A DNA stretch of 64,000 nt from Rhodoblastus sp963736175 (GCA_963736175.1 CAVTNU010000026.1:10915-74914), one strand, 5' to 3'; shown: positions 1-8,984, counted from the stretch's first letter. Translations and numbers: made by a program. The notes: generated from the letters alone by a model not told the origin.

Positions 1-999
1 GATCAGGCGCCGTATCGGTCCGACCAGCCGATTGGTGAAAGCCAGGCCGAGCCAGACCGCCGACAGCAGCATGATCGCCGCCAACAGCGCGAACATCAGC
101 GCGAAACTGACCTGAAGATCGCGCCGGTGCTGTTCGAACGCGCCAAAAAGCCGCACGAGCGTTTCAGCCTGACGAGGAAATTCCAGCGTGAACGGATCGA
201 CCGGGCGCGCCGCGTAGAGAAACACGTCGTCGAAAGCCGGCAGAGGCCGCAGCGCCACAAAGGTTCGCTCATCATGCAGAACCATGCACAAAGGCTCGCT
301 CTTGCGCGCCTCGGCGAAATCGTTGTCGGTCGGCTTGACCGTAAATTCCTGCGCCGCGGGGCCGGTATCGGCGCGTTCGACGATCGAACCGTCGGGCTTC
401 ATCATCACGGCGGCGGAAAAGCTCAGAAAACGAGCGCGCGACGTGAAAAATTCCTTAAACAGGTTGCGGTCGACGTCGAACATTGTCTTGCCGCGATCGA
501 GATCGCCGGCGGTGAGCTGGGCCTCTTGCAGCAGCGAGCGACACTGGTCCTGGCGAAACAGATTGGCGGCCTGCGTCGCGCCCATGATGAAGCCGCGCAT
601 GTCATGCATGAAAGCCGGGTTGAGCGTCTGTTCGAGCGTAATCGAGCCGACGGCCGCCATCGTCAGGGCGGGAACGGTGGCGATCACCGAAAAAAGCGCG
701 ACAATGCGTATATGCAGCCCCGCCGCCGCCGTGCGGGCCCGCCAGGCGCGCACTAGCCCCCAACCCTCAGCCACTACCAGGATCAGTAGAACCAGTACCG
801 CCAAGGCGTCGAGCGCAAACAGAAAAATGACGAGTTCGTCCGATTGCCGGAACGGCGTCAGGCCTGCGAAAATGAGAAAGCTGCCGACCGCCAGGGCGAT
901 CGATAAGGCGACGATGAATGGCCCCAGCCGCGAAAAAAGGCGGCGTTCGCGATGGCGCGCGCGTTTCTTGTCGAGGCGTCTGTCGTCTTTTTCGTTCAT
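1..999 (-). CDS. ntrY: Nitrogen-regulation sensor histidine kinase NtrY, N-terminal part (gene runs off the window)
   Basis: This reading frame is open from an ATG at 997-999 to base 1, giving the first 333 residues; the kinase core lies outside the window. The visible part has a basic cytoplasmic start, two hydrophobic segments close together (about residues 23-48 and 58-82), a third (about 95-120), a large periplasmic loop, a fourth segment (about 300-322) and the beginning of a HAMP linker (TNRLVGPIRRL). This is the NtrY layout: a membrane kinase that signals to NtrX in alphaproteobacteria. It lies directly downstream of ntrC on the same strand, as in the classical ntrB-ntrC-ntrY-ntrX order, so ntrX is expected just beyond the window. 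Complete NtrY proteins are usually over 700 residues. The identity rests on domain layout plus context. Confidence 0.9.
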   Translation of the reverse strand, partial: MNEKDDRRLDKKRARHRERRLFSRLGPFIVALSIALAVGSFLIFAGLTPFRQSDELVIFLFALDALAVLVLLILVVAEGWGLVRAWRARTAAAGLHIRIVALFSVIATVPALTMAAVGSITLEQTLNPAFMHDMRGFIMGATQAANLFRQDQCRSLLQEAQLTAGDLDRGKTMFDVDRNLFKEFFTSRARFLSFSAAVMMKPDGSIVERADTGPAAQEFTVKPTDNDFAEARKSEPLCMVLHDERTFVALRPLPAFDDVFLYAARPVDPFTLEFPRQAETLVRLFGAFEQHRRDLQVSFALMFALLAAIMLLSAVWLGLAFTNRLVGPIRRLI

Positions 1000-1050
1000 C
1001 CGCGCGCGGGTTAATTGAGGCCTCGCGACTCATAGATCAGCCACGAACAA

Positions 1051-1085
1051 GTTGCAATATTGCAACGGTGTTGCATGAATGCGAC
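1051..1085. promoter_or_regulatory. Double palindrome, candidate operator upstream of ntrY
   Basis: Between ntrC and ntrY there is a perfect 16-base palindrome, GTTGCAATATTGCAAC (1051-1066). After a 3-base spacer comes a near-perfect second copy, GTTGCATGAATGCGAC (1070-1085). Both have the form GTTGCA-N4-TGCAAC and their centres are 19 bases apart, about two helical turns. The junction also reads CAA-N5-TTG, which resembles the CAA-N3-5-TTG half-site arrangement reported for NtrX. A binding site for NtrX or another dimeric regulator is an inference. The sites lie about 52-87 bases upstream of the ntrY start. Confidence 0.5.
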
Positions 1086-1221
1086 AAATTCAGGGCGAAT
1101 TTTGAATGGCGCATGTATACGCCAACCGCAGCCGTCTCGCGAAATCAAGAAAAATTGACGTGCGACATGCGTTCCGACAGCCTCGAAACGCATTTCATCG
1201 ACAAATTTCGCGAAGAATGGT

Positions 1222-2706
1222 TCAGCGCGGCGCTCGCATCAGCCTCACGTCGAGATCGCGGATTTTTTTACGCAACGTATTGCGGTTCAACCCCAGCAAT
1301 TCGGCGGCCTTGATCTGGTTGCCGCGCGTCGCCGCGAGCGTCACCGAAATGAGCGGGTATTCCAGTTCGCGCAAAATGCGGTGGTAAAGCCCCGGCGGCG
1401 GCAGGTTTTCGCCATGCTGCTTGAATATTTCGCTGACGTGCCGCTCGACCGCCATAGACAGCGATTCGTCGCCCTCGCCGCCGCGCGACGGCGCTGTCGT
1501 CGCGCCGGAACCGGCGGGGCCCGCGCCGAATTGTTCGATGCGATGTTGATCAAGGCCCAGTTCAAGCGCGATCGTCGCCTCCGAAATGACCTCCTGCGGA
1601 TAGAGCGCCACGAGGCGCCGGATGAGATTTTCCAACTCACGAATGTTGCCCGGCCACTTATAGCGCCGCATCCGATCGAGCGCAGCAGCCTCCAATGTTT
1701 TGGCCGGTTGGCCTTCGGCCACCGCCTGCGCGAAGAAATGCCGAGCGAGGTCGGCGATGTCCTCGCTGCGTTCGCGCAATGACGGCAGGCGCAAAGGCAC
1801 GACATTCAAGCGGAAAAACAGGTCCTCGCGGAACAGGCCCTGCTGGATGAGGATGCGCAGATCCTTGTTGGTGGCGGCGACGATGCGCACATTGGTTTTG
1901 ATCGGCGTGCGACCGCCGACAGTGGTGTATTCGCCCTGCTGCAGGACGCGCAGCAGGCGGGTCTGCGCTTCCATCGGCATGTCGCCGATTTCGTCGAGAA
2001 ACAACGTGCCGCCTTCGGCCTGCTCGAACCGTCCGGCAAATCGCTGACTGGCCCCGGTGAACGCGCCTTTCTCGTGGCCGAACAATTCACTTTCGATCAA
2101 ATCGCGCGGGATGGCCGCCATATTGATGGCGACAAACGGACCTTTCTTGCGCTTGCCGTAATCATGCAGGGCGCGCGCCACCAATTCCTTTCCGGTTCCC
2201 GATTCCCCGACAATCATCACGGTCAGATCCGTCTGCATCAGACGCGCCAGCGTGCGGTAAATTTCCTGCATGGCGCCGGAACGCCCGATGAGCGGCATGC
2301 CTTCGATCTCATCGACGGGCGCGGCGTTCGGGCGGAGTCTCGGCTCCGCCAGAGCGCGCCCGACAATGGCGACGAGCTCCTTGAGGTCGAAAGGCTTCGG
2401 CAGATATTCATAGGCGCCGAGCTCAGACGCCTTGATCGCTGTCATGAATGTGTTTTGCGCGCTCATGACGACGACCGGCAATTCCGGCCGCAGTTTTTTG
2501 ACGCGCGGCAGCAACTCGAAGGCGTTTTCATCGGGCATGACCACGTCGGTCACGACCAGATCGCCTTCGCCTGACTGCACCCACCGCCACAGCGTGGCGG
2601 CTGTTCCGGTCGTGCGCACTTCGTAGCCGGCTCTGGTCAGCGCCTGGCCTACAACCGTTCGGATGGCGGCATCGTCATCCGCGACGAGGATATTTCCTCT
2701 CGCCAT
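1222..2706 (-). CDS. ntrC: Nitrogen regulation response regulator NtrC (sigma-54 activator)
   Basis: A 494-residue enhancer-binding protein that activates sigma-54 promoters under nitrogen limitation after phosphorylation by NtrB. The receiver domain occupies about residues 1-120, with the phospho-acceptor Asp54 in VVTDVVMPDE and Lys104 in YLPKPF. The AAA+ domain spans about 140-380 and has the Walker A motif GESGTGKE (167-174), the sigma-54 contact loop GAFTGA (214-219) and the Walker B stretch GGTLFLDEIGD. A Fis-type helix-turn-helix (RGNQIKAAELLGLNRNTLRKK) closes the protein near residues 460-485. Length and domain order are typical. It is separated from ntrB by about 118 bases and followed by ntrY. 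Confidence 0.97.
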   Translation of the reverse strand: MARGNILVADDDAAIRTVVGQALTRAGYEVRTTGTAATLWRWVQSGEGDLVVTDVVMPDENAFELLPRVKKLRPELPVVVMSAQNTFMTAIKASELGAYEYLPKPFDLKELVAIVGRALAEPRLRPNAAPVDEIEGMPLIGRSGAMQEIYRTLARLMQTDLTVMIVGESGTGKELVARALHDYGKRKKGPFVAINMAAIPRDLIESELFGHEKGAFTGASQRFAGRFEQAEGGTLFLDEIGDMPMEAQTRLLRVLQQGEYTTVGGRTPIKTNVRIVAATNKDLRILIQQGLFREDLFFRLNVVPLRLPSLRERSEDIADLARHFFAQAVAEGQPAKTLEAAALDRMRRYKWPGNIRELENLIRRLVALYPQEVISEATIALELGLDQHRIEQFGAGPAGSGATTAPSRGGEGDESLSMAVERHVSEIFKQHGENLPPPGLYHRILRELEYPLISVTLAATRGNQIKAAELLGLNRNTLRKKIRDLDVRLMRAPR

Positions 2707-2824
2707 TCCTGCAAACCTCCTGATCGCCGGAGCGTGCGTTCAGAATTCCTGTCCGGCACGCTTTAGCTATTTGTTTCACCGCGTATAATTTTTTCCGAAA
2801 AACGCCTTTGAAGAAGTCCTCGCG

Positions 2825-4043
2825 CTAAACCCCCGCCTTCGCCGCGCCGCTACAAAAGCGATCGCCTTTTTCCACATACATCGGCATCAAGACGCGGAAC
2901 GTCGTGCGGCGGGGCTGGGATTCGCATTCGATGACCCCGCCGTGATCGCCGATGATCTTCGCGACCAGTGCAAGTCCGAGGCCAGTTCCCGAGCTCTTCG
3001 TCGAAACGAATGGCTCGAACAGATGCGCCATCAAATCCTCTGGAATTCCAGACCCATTGTCGCGCACGCAAAATTCCAGCGGCAGGCCGACGGGCGCGTT
3101 CGATCCGGGCGCGCGCAAGCGAACGCCGGGCCTGAAGGCGGTGGAAAGCTCGATTTCGCCGTCGATGGCGTCGGGACCAATGGCTTCGGCGGCGTTCTTG
3201 ACGAGATTGAGAAAGACTTGAATCAATTGATCCTTGTTGGCGTAAACGGGAGGCAGGGAGGGATCGTAATTTTCGCCGATGCGAATATGGCGCGCAAAAC
3301 CGGCCAGCGAAACCTGGCGAACGTGATCAAGAACCTGATGAATATTCACGCTTTCGCGTTCGATCGGACGGCCGTCGGAAAAGGCCTCCATTCGATCGAC
3401 CAGTTTGACGATCCGGTCCGTTTCCGCGCAAATCAGGTGACACAGGCCGCGATCTTCGTCGGACAGGGATGTCTCCAGCAATTGCGCCGCTCCCCTGATC
3501 CCCGAAAGTGGATTCTCTGATCTCGTGGGCGAGCATGGCGGCCATAGCCGACACCGAGCGCGCCGCGCCACGGTGGGTCAATTGCCTGTCCATTTTATCG
3601 GCAATGGTGCGTTCCTGCAGCATGATGACGACGCCCTTTGACGCGTCCGGCAAAGGCGCCACATGCACATCGACCAGCCGTTCAGCGCCGATTCTGGGCG
3701 TGCCCAGATCGATGCGATATTCGTTGATCGGGCCGCCGCGTTCGCTCACCTGCTCAATCAGGCCGAGCACAGGCGAACTGAAAGGCAGGAGTTCGGCGAT
3801 TTGCATACGACGCAACGCCGTCTTCGACATGTCGAAAAACTGCTCGGCCGCCGGATTGACCTCCAAGATCGCGCCCTTGCTCGATACCGACAACAGCGGA
3901 TGCGGCAATGCGTTCAAAAGCAGTTCGGCGTTCGACGGCAAAAGACCCAATGCGCCCGGCGCCGCCGGCGACGCGACGCGTTCGAGACGTTGGCGCGCGC
4001 CTCTCGCGGACGCGTATTGCTTCGTCGCTTTATTCTCGCTCAT
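2825..4043 (-). CDS. ntrB: Nitrogen regulation sensor histidine kinase NtrB, interrupted by a +1 frameshift
   Basis: This is the cytoplasmic histidine kinase/phosphatase partner of NtrC. The start (MSENKATKQY) overlaps the dusB stop codon by four bases (ATGA). A PAS-type sensor region covers about residues 40-165. The frame then changes inside the H-box. Codons up to CAC GAG ATC (HEI, ending at 3519) are in one frame, while NPLSGIRGAAQLLE and everything after it are in the next. The family expects HEI(K/R)NPL, so the seven bases at 3512-3518 hold one base too many. Downstream, the N-box (QVFLNLVKNAAEA), G1 (DNGSGIPEDL) and G2 (GTGLGLALV) motifs are intact. The corrected length would be 405 residues, normal for NtrB. 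Either a sequencing error or a true null allele would explain it; I favour error. Confidence 0.9.
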
Positions 4044-5101
4044 GCGGCCTCGATTCTGATTGTCTTTTCGACCCTCGGCGGCGTTTCGAACAAACGCCCC
4101 AGAACGCCGAGGACTTCTTCGGGACTTTCGCTGCAGACCAGTCGCGCGCGCAGATCTGGCGGCAGCGCCGAGCCTTCGCGCGCCGAAACTTCGGCGTAGG
4201 CGGCCAGATGTTTGCGGGCGTGCCGCAGGCCCTGCGCCACGCCGAACACCGCGAGCAGCGTCTGATAATGTTCGCGGGCGGCCGCGCGACGGGCGTCTCC
4301 AGAGATCGGCGCGCGCGGCTCGCCGTTGCGCAAGGCGCTGGCGATGTCGCCGACCAGCCAAGGCTGACCAAGTGCGGCGCGCCCGATCATCACGGCGTCG
4401 GCGCCGCTGGCCGCCCGCATGGCCAGGGCGTCCTGCAGGCTAAGACAATCGCCGTTGGCGACGAGCGGAATTTTTATGGCTTGGCGCACGGCGCCGATGG
4501 CGGACCAGTCGGCGTTTCCCCTATAAAATTGCTGGCGGGTGCGCCCATGAACCGTGATCATTTGCGCGCCCTCCCCTTCGGCGCGCCGCGCCAGTTCGGG
4601 CGCGTTGTGGCTGGCTTCATCCCAACCGAGACGCATTTTGACGGCGACCGGAATTCTGACGGCCCGGACGACCGCCGCGATCAACGATTGCGCCAGATCG
4701 AGGTCGCACATGAGCGCCGCGCCGCCGTAGCCGCCGGTCACCCGTTTGGCCGGGCAGCCCATGTTGATATCGACGAGGTCGGCGCCGGCGTCCTGCGCGA
4801 TAAGCGCGGCGCGCGCCATGGCGTCCGGGTCGCGTCCGGCTATCTGAACGGCGTACGGATGAACCCCATCGCCTTCGGCGCGCAGCAGGCTTTCGCGCGC
4901 GCCCAACGTCAGTTCCTGCGCCGCGACCATTTCCGAAAAAACCAAGGCTGCGCCAAATCGCCGCGCCAGTCGACGCATGCCAAGATCGGTGACGCCCGCC
5001 ATCGGCGCCAGAAATGCCCGGCCGTCGAGTTGCAACGGCCCGATGCACAATGGCGCCTCATTTGTAAGCATATTGCTTATTTTATGCGCATAACTATTCA
5101 T
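4040..5101 (-). CDS. dusB: tRNA-dihydrouridine synthase DusB (NifR3 family)
   Basis: An FMN-dependent enzyme that reduces specific uridines in tRNA to dihydrouridine. The TIM-barrel start (RAFLAPMAGVTDLGMRRLA), the catalytic-cysteine stretch NMGCPAKRVTGGYGG (Cys116) and the FMN-binding VMIGRAALGQPW are all visible. It has 353 residues from the first ATG; a second ATG ten codons in (MLTNEAPL) is an equally possible start, because neither has a clear ribosome-binding site. It is the first gene of the dusB-ntrB-ntrC-ntrY string and overlaps ntrB by four bases, so translation is probably coupled. It is divergent from ispDF. NifR3 is the old name from its position in front of ntrBC. Confidence 0.95.
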   Translation of the reverse strand: MNSYAHKISNMLTNEAPLCIGPLQLDGRAFLAPMAGVTDLGMRRLARRFGAALVFSEMVAAQELTLGARESLLRAEGDGVHPYAVQIAGRDPDAMARAALIAQDAGADLVDINMGCPAKRVTGGYGGAALMCDLDLAQSLIAAVVRAVRIPVAVKMRLGWDEASHNAPELARRAEGEGAQMITVHGRTRQQFYRGNADWSAIGAVRQAIKIPLVANGDCLSLQDALAMRAASGADAVMIGRAALGQPWLVGDIASALRNGEPRAPISGDARRAAAREHYQTLLAVFGVAQGLRHARKHLAAYAEVSAREGSALPPDLRARLVCSESPEEVLGVLGRLFETPPRVEKTIRIEAA

Positions 5102-5254
5102 GCCCTTACATTAATCAATTTCGTCACCGTCGCAATGCAAAAAGGCCAGCCGACGATTTGACCTTTCGGGGGAATTTCGCGAGACAGTTGAATGACGATC
5201 TCTCGGCCTCGCCAAGGCGTTTGGCCGCCCATGACTGCCGGAACACGAAAATCC

Positions 5255-6451
5255 ATGAGCCAGACGGCCGTTCACATTCTCATTGTCGCCGCCGGACGCG
5301 GATCGCGCGCGGGCCAGGGCCTGCCCAAACAATACCGCGCGCTGGGCGGAAAAACCGTGCTGTCGCGCACCCTGGCCGCCCTGCTGGCCGCGGCGCCGCA
5401 CGCGCGGACAACCGTCGTCGCGCACGGCGACGACCTCGACCTGCTGAGCCAAAGCCTCGCCGCCCTGCCGCCGCCGCTTCGCGCGCGCGTCAATGCGCCC
5501 GTCCTTGGCGGCATGAGCCGGCAGGACAGCGTGCGCAACGGCCTTGCCGCGCTCAAAGCCTCAGGCGCCGCGGCGGAGGATCTTGTCCTGATCCACGACG
5601 CCGCGCGACCGTTCGTTTCCGCCCAACTGGTCAACCGGGCCGTCGCCGCCGGCCTGACCTATGACGCTGCGATTCCCGGCCTCGCCGTCACCGACACGAT
5701 CAAACAGGTCGAGCCGGACGGGCGCGTTCTCGCCACGCCCGAACGCGCCTCGTTGCGCGCCGTGCAAACGCCGCAGGCCTTTCGTTTCGGTCTGATCGCC
5801 GCGGCCCATGAAAAGGCGCGCGCGGCGGGCGCGAACGAACTGACCGACGACGCGGCCGTCGCCGAATGGGCCGGCCATGACGTTTTTGTTTTTGCCGGGG
5901 AGACAGACAATATGAAGCTCACCAGCGCCGAGGACTTCGTCGCGGCCGGACGCCGCCTGTACGATCACACGCCCGATCTGCGCACCGGCCAGGGGTTCGA
6001 TGTGCACGCCTTCGGCGACGGCGACCATGTCTGGCTCGGCGGCGTGAACATTCCGCACGACCGGGGGCTCGTCGGCCATTCCGACGCCGACGTCCTGCTG
6101 CACGCCATTACCGACGCCATTCTCGGCGCGCTGGCCGAAGGCGATATCGGCTCCCATTTTCCTCCCAGCGACCCGCAATGGCGCGGCGCCTCATCCGACC
6201 GGTTCCTGCGGCGCGCGGTCGAGCTGGTCGGCGCGCGCGGCGGCGTCATCGCCCATATCGACGCCACCATCATTTGCGAACGCCCGAAAATTGGACCCTA
6301 TCGCGACTCCATCCGCGAAAAAATCGCCGAAATCGCCGGCCTTGCCTTGGATCGCGTCGCGGTCAAGGCCACGACGTCCGAGCGGCTTGGCTTCACCGGT
6401 CGCCAGGAAGGCATGGCGGCCCTGGCGCTCGCGACTGTCCGTCTGCCGTGA
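5255..6451 (+). CDS. ispDF: Bifunctional IspD/IspF (MEP isoprenoid pathway)
   Basis: One polypeptide carries two non-consecutive steps of the methylerythritol phosphate pathway. These are 2-C-methyl-D-erythritol 4-phosphate cytidylyltransferase (IspD) and 2-C-methyl-D-erythritol 2,4-cyclodiphosphate synthase (IspF). The IspD half has the nucleotide-binding start AAGRGSRAGQGLPKQY. The IspF half begins near residue 240 with TGQGFDVHAF and has the metal ligands in GHSDADVLLHAITDA. I chose the ATG at 5255 (MSQTAVHI), which starts just before the IspD Rossmann strand and gives 398 residues; ATG codons at 5231 and 5192 are in frame upstream. The fusion is common in alphaproteobacteria. The gene is followed after 16 bases by cinA. 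Confidence 0.95.
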   Translation: MSQTAVHILIVAAGRGSRAGQGLPKQYRALGGKTVLSRTLAALLAAAPHARTTVVAHGDDLDLLSQSLAALPPPLRARVNAPVLGGMSRQDSVRNGLAALKASGAAAEDLVLIHDAARPFVSAQLVNRAVAAGLTYDAAIPGLAVTDTIKQVEPDGRVLATPERASLRAVQTPQAFRFGLIAAAHEKARAAGANELTDDAAVAEWAGHDVFVFAGETDNMKLTSAEDFVAAGRRLYDHTPDLRTGQGFDVHAFGDGDHVWLGGVNIPHDRGLVGHSDADVLLHAITDAILGALAEGDIGSHFPPSDPQWRGASSDRFLRRAVELVGARGGVIAHIDATIICERPKIGPYRDSIREKIAEIAGLALDRVAVKATTSERLGFTGRQEGMAALALATVRLP

Positions 6452-6467
6452 TTTTGGAGACCGTACC

Positions 6468-6974
6468 ATGCTGGACGAAGATTTACGCGCGCGGGCGCAA
6501 GCCGTGTTGACGCAGTGCCGGACCAGAGGCCTGAAAATCGCGACCGCCGAATCCTGCACCGGCGGCATGGTCGCCGCCGCCTTGACCGAGATCGCCGGCT
6601 CCTCCGACGTCTTCGAACGCGGCTTCGTCACCTATTCCAACGAAGCCAAACAGGACTTGCTGGACGTTCCCGCCGACGTGATCGGCGCCTTCGGCGCGGT
6701 CTCGAGCCAGACGGCGGAGGCGATGGCGCTCGGGGCGCTGAAGAACTCCCGCGCCGACATCGCCGTTTCGATCACCGGGATCGCCGGACCGGCCGGCGGA
6801 TCGCCGGATCGACCGGTCGGACTGGTGCATTTCGCCCTGGCGCGCAAGGAGCGGCCGGTCCGTCTGGTCGAAAAACGATTTCCCATGCGCGGGCGCGAAA
6901 ATATCAGGTGCGCGGCGACGGCTTTCGCCTTGTCGCTCCTGCTCGAGGCGGCGGCGCCGAGCCAGATCGCCTGA
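6468..6974 (+). CDS. CinA-family nicotinamide-nucleotide amidohydrolase (PncC)
   Basis: A 168-residue protein equal to the C-terminal domain of CinA, which deamidates nicotinamide mononucleotide and so recycles pyridine nucleotides. Family signatures are TAESCTGGMVAAALT near residue 25, the Tyr/Ser region FVTYSNEAKQDLL, and ITGIAGPAGGSPDRPVG near residue 105. The start ATG at 6468 is supported by GGAGA at 6456-6460. It is immediately downstream of ispDF and probably co-transcribed with it. The N-terminal MoaB/MoeA-like domain of full-length CinA is absent, which is usual for stand-alone PncC. Confidence 0.93.
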   Translation: MLDEDLRARAQAVLTQCRTRGLKIATAESCTGGMVAAALTEIAGSSDVFERGFVTYSNEAKQDLLDVPADVIGAFGAVSSQTAEAMALGALKNSRADIAVSITGIAGPAGGSPDRPVGLVHFALARKERPVRLVEKRFPMRGRENIRCAATAFALSLLLEAAAPSQIA

Positions 6975-7108
6975 CCGGCGTTCGCGCGATTCGACGTCAT
7001 ATTTGCGATCGATTTCCTTCATTTCCGCGTCGCGCGGCGACGGCATAGTCATGGCGCGCTGAAACAGGCGCAAGGACGCCGGATAAGGCGCCGAGACGGA
7101 GAATCGCC

Positions 7109-7354
7109 ATGCCGCATGCCAAAACCGCCGCCGAACACCATTTGTCCGCCGCCCATCATCACGAGACCGCGGCCGAGCATCACCACGAAGCCGCCAAGCA
7201 TCTTGAGGAAGGCGCTCACGAGAAAGCAGCCCATCACGCCTTGCTCGCGCAGGCCCATTCCCAGCACGCCAGCCATCACCAGAGCGAAGCTCATTTCGCC
7301 CACGCCGACCATCACGAAGGCGAGAACGAGCACGAGCTCGAACATCAAGATTGA
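7109..7354 (+). CDS. Small His-rich, Ala/Glu-rich cytoplasmic protein
   Basis: An 81-residue protein with 23 histidines, no cysteine, no signal peptide and no membrane segment. It is built from repeated helical units of the type AAEHHHEAAKHLEEGAHEKA, with His clusters spaced three to four residues apart. This gives an amphipathic helix with one His-lined face. GGAGA lies eight bases before the ATG. Similar His/Ala/Glu-rich small proteins occur as uncharacterised proteins in Hyphomicrobiales. Binding of divalent metal ions is a reasonable inference from composition only. It is followed by a strong terminator, which supports its being a real transcription unit. Confidence 0.75.
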   Translation: MPHAKTAAEHHLSAAHHHETAAEHHHEAAKHLEEGAHEKAAHHALLAQAHSQHASHHQSEAHFAHADHHEGENEHELEHQD

Positions 7355-7421
7355 GCGTTCAAGGCTTCATCACGCCGTGGTGAATTGCTACTGAATTACG
7401 AGCGTCGGTTTTTGCGTACCG

Positions 7422-7445
7422 GCCCCGCCGTCAGGCGGGGCTTTT
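7422..7445 (+). terminator. Rho-independent terminator after the His-rich gene
   Basis: An eight-base-pair stem, GCCCCGCC (7422-7429) pairing with GGCGGGGC (7434-7441), has a GTCA loop and is followed by a short T run. It lies 67 bases after the His-rich gene stop and before the convergent gene ending at 7473. Confidence 0.85.
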
Positions 7446-7472
7446 CGTTGCGCGCTCAAAGCGCGGCGATCG

Positions 7473-7934
7473 TCAGGCGTTTCGGAATACCTGATCGGCG
7501 CGCGCTTCAAAAGCTTCGGAAAATTTCCGAAAGGCCTTTTCAAACATGGCGCCCATCAGAACGCCGAGCGCGCGGCTGCGAAATTCGTAATTGATGAAGA
7601 ACTCGACCCTGCATTTCTCGCTTTCGCCGTCCACAGGGCGAAACTGCCAGACATTTTCCAGATGGCTGAACGGGCCGTCGACATATTCGACGCGAATTTT
7701 CCGCGCGCGCGGATCGAGTGTGACCCGGCTGGTGAACCGTTCTTTGATCGCCTTGTAGCCGACCTCCATATCGGCCAGCAGCACCAGCGTCCCCTCCGCG
7801 CCATCGCAGCGTCTTCGCACCGTCAGTGCGGTGCAAAGCGGGACGAATTGCGGATAGGCTTCGACGTCGCCGACCAACGCGAACATCTTTTCAGGATTAT
7901 GTCCGACCACGCGCGTGCTGCGAAAAGACGGCAT
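7473..7934 (-). CDS. COQ10/RatA-like START-domain protein
   Basis: A 153-residue single-domain protein of the polyketide-cyclase/START superfamily. It opens with the typical MPSFRSTRVVGHNPEKMFALVGDVEAYPQF pattern (split here for length: signature VGHNPEKMF followed by LVGDVEAYPQFVP). Alphaproteobacterial members are annotated either as ubiquinone-binding COQ10-like proteins or as RatA family toxins. A role in quinone handling fits a respiratory neighbourhood better than a toxin role, and no antitoxin gene is adjacent. GAAGGTCG precedes the ATG. It follows lipA with a six-base gap on the same strand, so it is probably the last gene of the lpdA-lipA transcription unit. Confidence 0.85.
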   Translation of the reverse strand: MPSFRSTRVVGHNPEKMFALVGDVEAYPQFVPLCTALTVRRRCDGAEGTLVLLADMEVGYKAIKERFTSRVTLDPRARKIRVEYVDGPFSHLENVWQFRPVDGESEKCRVEFFINYEFRSRALGVLMGAMFEKAFRKFSEAFEARADQVFRNA

Positions 7935-7940
7935 CGACCT

Positions 7941-8915
7941 TCAACCCCGCGTCCGACGCTTGTCACGCAGCCGAGCGAAGTCCTCGCCGGCGTGATGGGA
8001 CGAGCGCGTCAGCGGCGAGGCGGCGACCACCGCAAACCCCTTGGCGTAGGCGATCGTTTCATAGGACTTGAAGGCTTCTGGCGTAACGAAGCTCTTCACC
8101 GGATGATGTTTTTTTGTCGGCTGCAAATATTGGCCGATGGTCAGGAAATCGACGTCGGCGACGCGCAGGTCGTCCATCAATTGCACGACCTCGTTGCGCT
8201 CCTCGCCCAATCCGACCATGATTCCCGATTTGGTGAATATATCCTTGTCCAGTTCCTTGACCCGCTGCAACAGCCGGATCGAATGGAAATAGCGCGCGCC
8301 GGGCCGCACGGTGAGATAGAGCGAAGGCACGGTCTCGAGATTGTGATTGAACACGTCGGGCCTTGCGGCGACGACGACTTCAAGCGCGCCGGTCTTACGC
8401 AGAAAATCAGGCGTGAGGATTTCAATCGTCGTCGAAGGGCTTTGCGCGCGGATGGCGGCGATGACGGCGACGAAATGGGCGGCGCCGCCGTCCTCCAGAT
8501 CGTCGCGGTCGACCGACGTGATCACCACATGCTCAAGGCCGAGTTTAGCCACGGCGTCCGCCGTCCGCGAAGGCTCGCCAGGATCGAGCGGACCTGGCAG
8601 TCCCGTCTTCACATTGCAGAACGCGCAAGCGCGTGTGCAGGTGTCGCCCATGATCATGAACGTGGCGTGCTTCTTCTCCCAGCATTCGCCGACGTTGGGA
8701 CAACTAGCCTCCTCGCAGACGGTGACGAGGCCATGTTGTTTGACGATCCTGTTGGTCTGCGCCCATTGCGGCGAACCGGGGGCCTTGACCCTGATCCAGT
8801 CCGGCTTGCGGGCGATCTCCTGGTCCGGTCGGCGCGCTTTTTCCGGATGACGCGGGGCGGCCTCGTCCAGCTTGCGACGGGGATCGTTTTGCAATGTATC
8901 GACAACGAGGGCCAT
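7941..8915 (-). CDS. lipA: Lipoyl synthase LipA
   Basis: A radical SAM enzyme that inserts two sulfur atoms into octanoyl groups on E2/H proteins. Both iron-sulfur clusters are recognisable. The auxiliary cluster is CEEASCPNVGEC and the radical SAM cluster is CTRACAFC, and the conserved C-terminal serine lies in TRSSHHAGE. I used the ATG at 8915, giving 324 residues; a GTG three codons upstream (8924) is an alternative. Its place in the pyruvate dehydrogenase block makes sense because PdhC and PdhB here both carry lipoyl domains. Confidence 0.96.
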   Translation of the reverse strand: MALVVDTLQNDPRRKLDEAAPRHPEKARRPDQEIARKPDWIRVKAPGSPQWAQTNRIVKQHGLVTVCEEASCPNVGECWEKKHATFMIMGDTCTRACAFCNVKTGLPGPLDPGEPSRTADAVAKLGLEHVVITSVDRDDLEDGGAAHFVAVIAAIRAQSPSTTIEILTPDFLRKTGALEVVVAARPDVFNHNLETVPSLYLTVRPGARYFHSIRLLQRVKELDKDIFTKSGIMVGLGEERNEVVQLMDDLRVADVDFLTIGQYLQPTKKHHPVKSFVTPEAFKSYETIAYAKGFAVVAASPLTRSSHHAGEDFARLRDKRRTRG

Positions 8916-8984
8916 TTCGCTCACGCGCGGGAAGAATGTCCTGAGCGCCTACATAAGCATTTGCGATCAGCGCGGCAAATCCCG

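Noticed and set aside
7473..7934. A toxin of a RatA/RatB toxin-antitoxin pair
   Set aside because: The START-domain protein is six bases from lipA with no antitoxin partner. The COQ10-like reading fits the respiratory context better.
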